NCBI GenBank assembly: GCA_016617855.1
Contig: JAECUM010009736.1
Span: forward strand, 20,508-84,507
Reading direction: 5' to 3'
Source: Megalonaias nervosa
Taxonomy: Eukaryota; Mollusca; Bivalvia; Unionida; Unionidae
Length of the DNA: 64,000 bases
Part shown: positions 63,953-64,000 of the stretch, one piece after another
Position numbering within the stretch: the first letter of the stretch is position 1
Layout of the letters: the number at the start of each line of letters is the position of its first letter
Program-made: the position numbers and the translations under genes
Notes under the pieces: generated by a model
Databases searched by the model: none
Seen by the model: the letters and a program-made list of their open reading frames with translations, nothing else
What the model was told of the DNA's origin: nothing

Positions 63953-64000
<48 letters not shown>
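63953..64000 (+). repeat. (CT)n microsatellite at the window end
   Basis: CT repeats with a TTT interruption run to the last base, directly after the readable P450 first exon. Confidence 0.9.

Overview
This is a stretch of animal nuclear genome, probably a mollusc or another marine lophotrochozoan. That guess rests on CYP2-type P450 exons with introns, a tRNA-derived SINE with a CAA-type tail, a DIRS-type and a non-LTR retroelement, and abundant microsatellites; the species cannot be read directly. The window is largely a graveyard of large DNA transposon/virus elements of the Polinton (Maverick)/adintovirus type, lying beside and between two copies of a P450 gene. Almost every viral gene carries stops, frameshifts or insertions, so these are old endogenous copies.

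Element I (about 1-10,550, visibly less AT-rich than its surroundings) runs mostly on the minus strand. From its apparent 5' side it has an acidic coiled-coil protein, a family B DNA polymerase with its own exonuclease, a single-BIR inhibitor-of-apoptosis-like gene, three small genes of an unassigned family, a P-loop packaging-type ATPase whose Walker A lysine codon is a stop, and three diverged copies of a small basic Gly-Gly protein resembling adenovirus pX/mu-like virion proteins. A divergent plus-strand gene with zinc knuckles starts from a TATA-containing intergenic region. I see no capsid gene or integrase here.

10,560-21,950 is AT-rich non-coding DNA with microsatellites, a 2.2-kb imperfect inverted repeat (13,725-15,930), a short inverted repeat carrying two TGACGTCA sites, and dispersed repeats.

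Element II (about 22,000-35,440) is a nearly complete Polinton: protein-primed-type polymerase B, HNH endonucleases, integrase, adenain-like protease, basic and minor virion proteins, major capsid protein (split by a SINE with a 14-bp target-site duplication), penton-like protein, a long charged coiled-coil protein, packaging ATPase, and a plus-strand fibre-like gene with GDTMxG repeats and a discoidin-like end.

35,450-48,700 is host-like: a broken CYP2-type gene (36,281-37,545), a DIRS-order retroelement (about 41,400-43,860), a truncated LINE reverse transcriptase (46,350-47,660) and repeats.

Element III and a relative (48,737-62,965) form the most unusual part. Two related modules (integrase, zinc-ribbon protein, packaging ATPase) lie in opposite orientation around about 52,200. 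The right-hand one continues into a fusion of a polymerase-like region and an SF1 helicase, more HNH and zinc-ribbon genes, and then a Polinton virion block (penton-like, membrane protein, fibre, protease, minor capsid, truncated major capsid). A second P450 first exon, intact as far as it can be read, closes the window.
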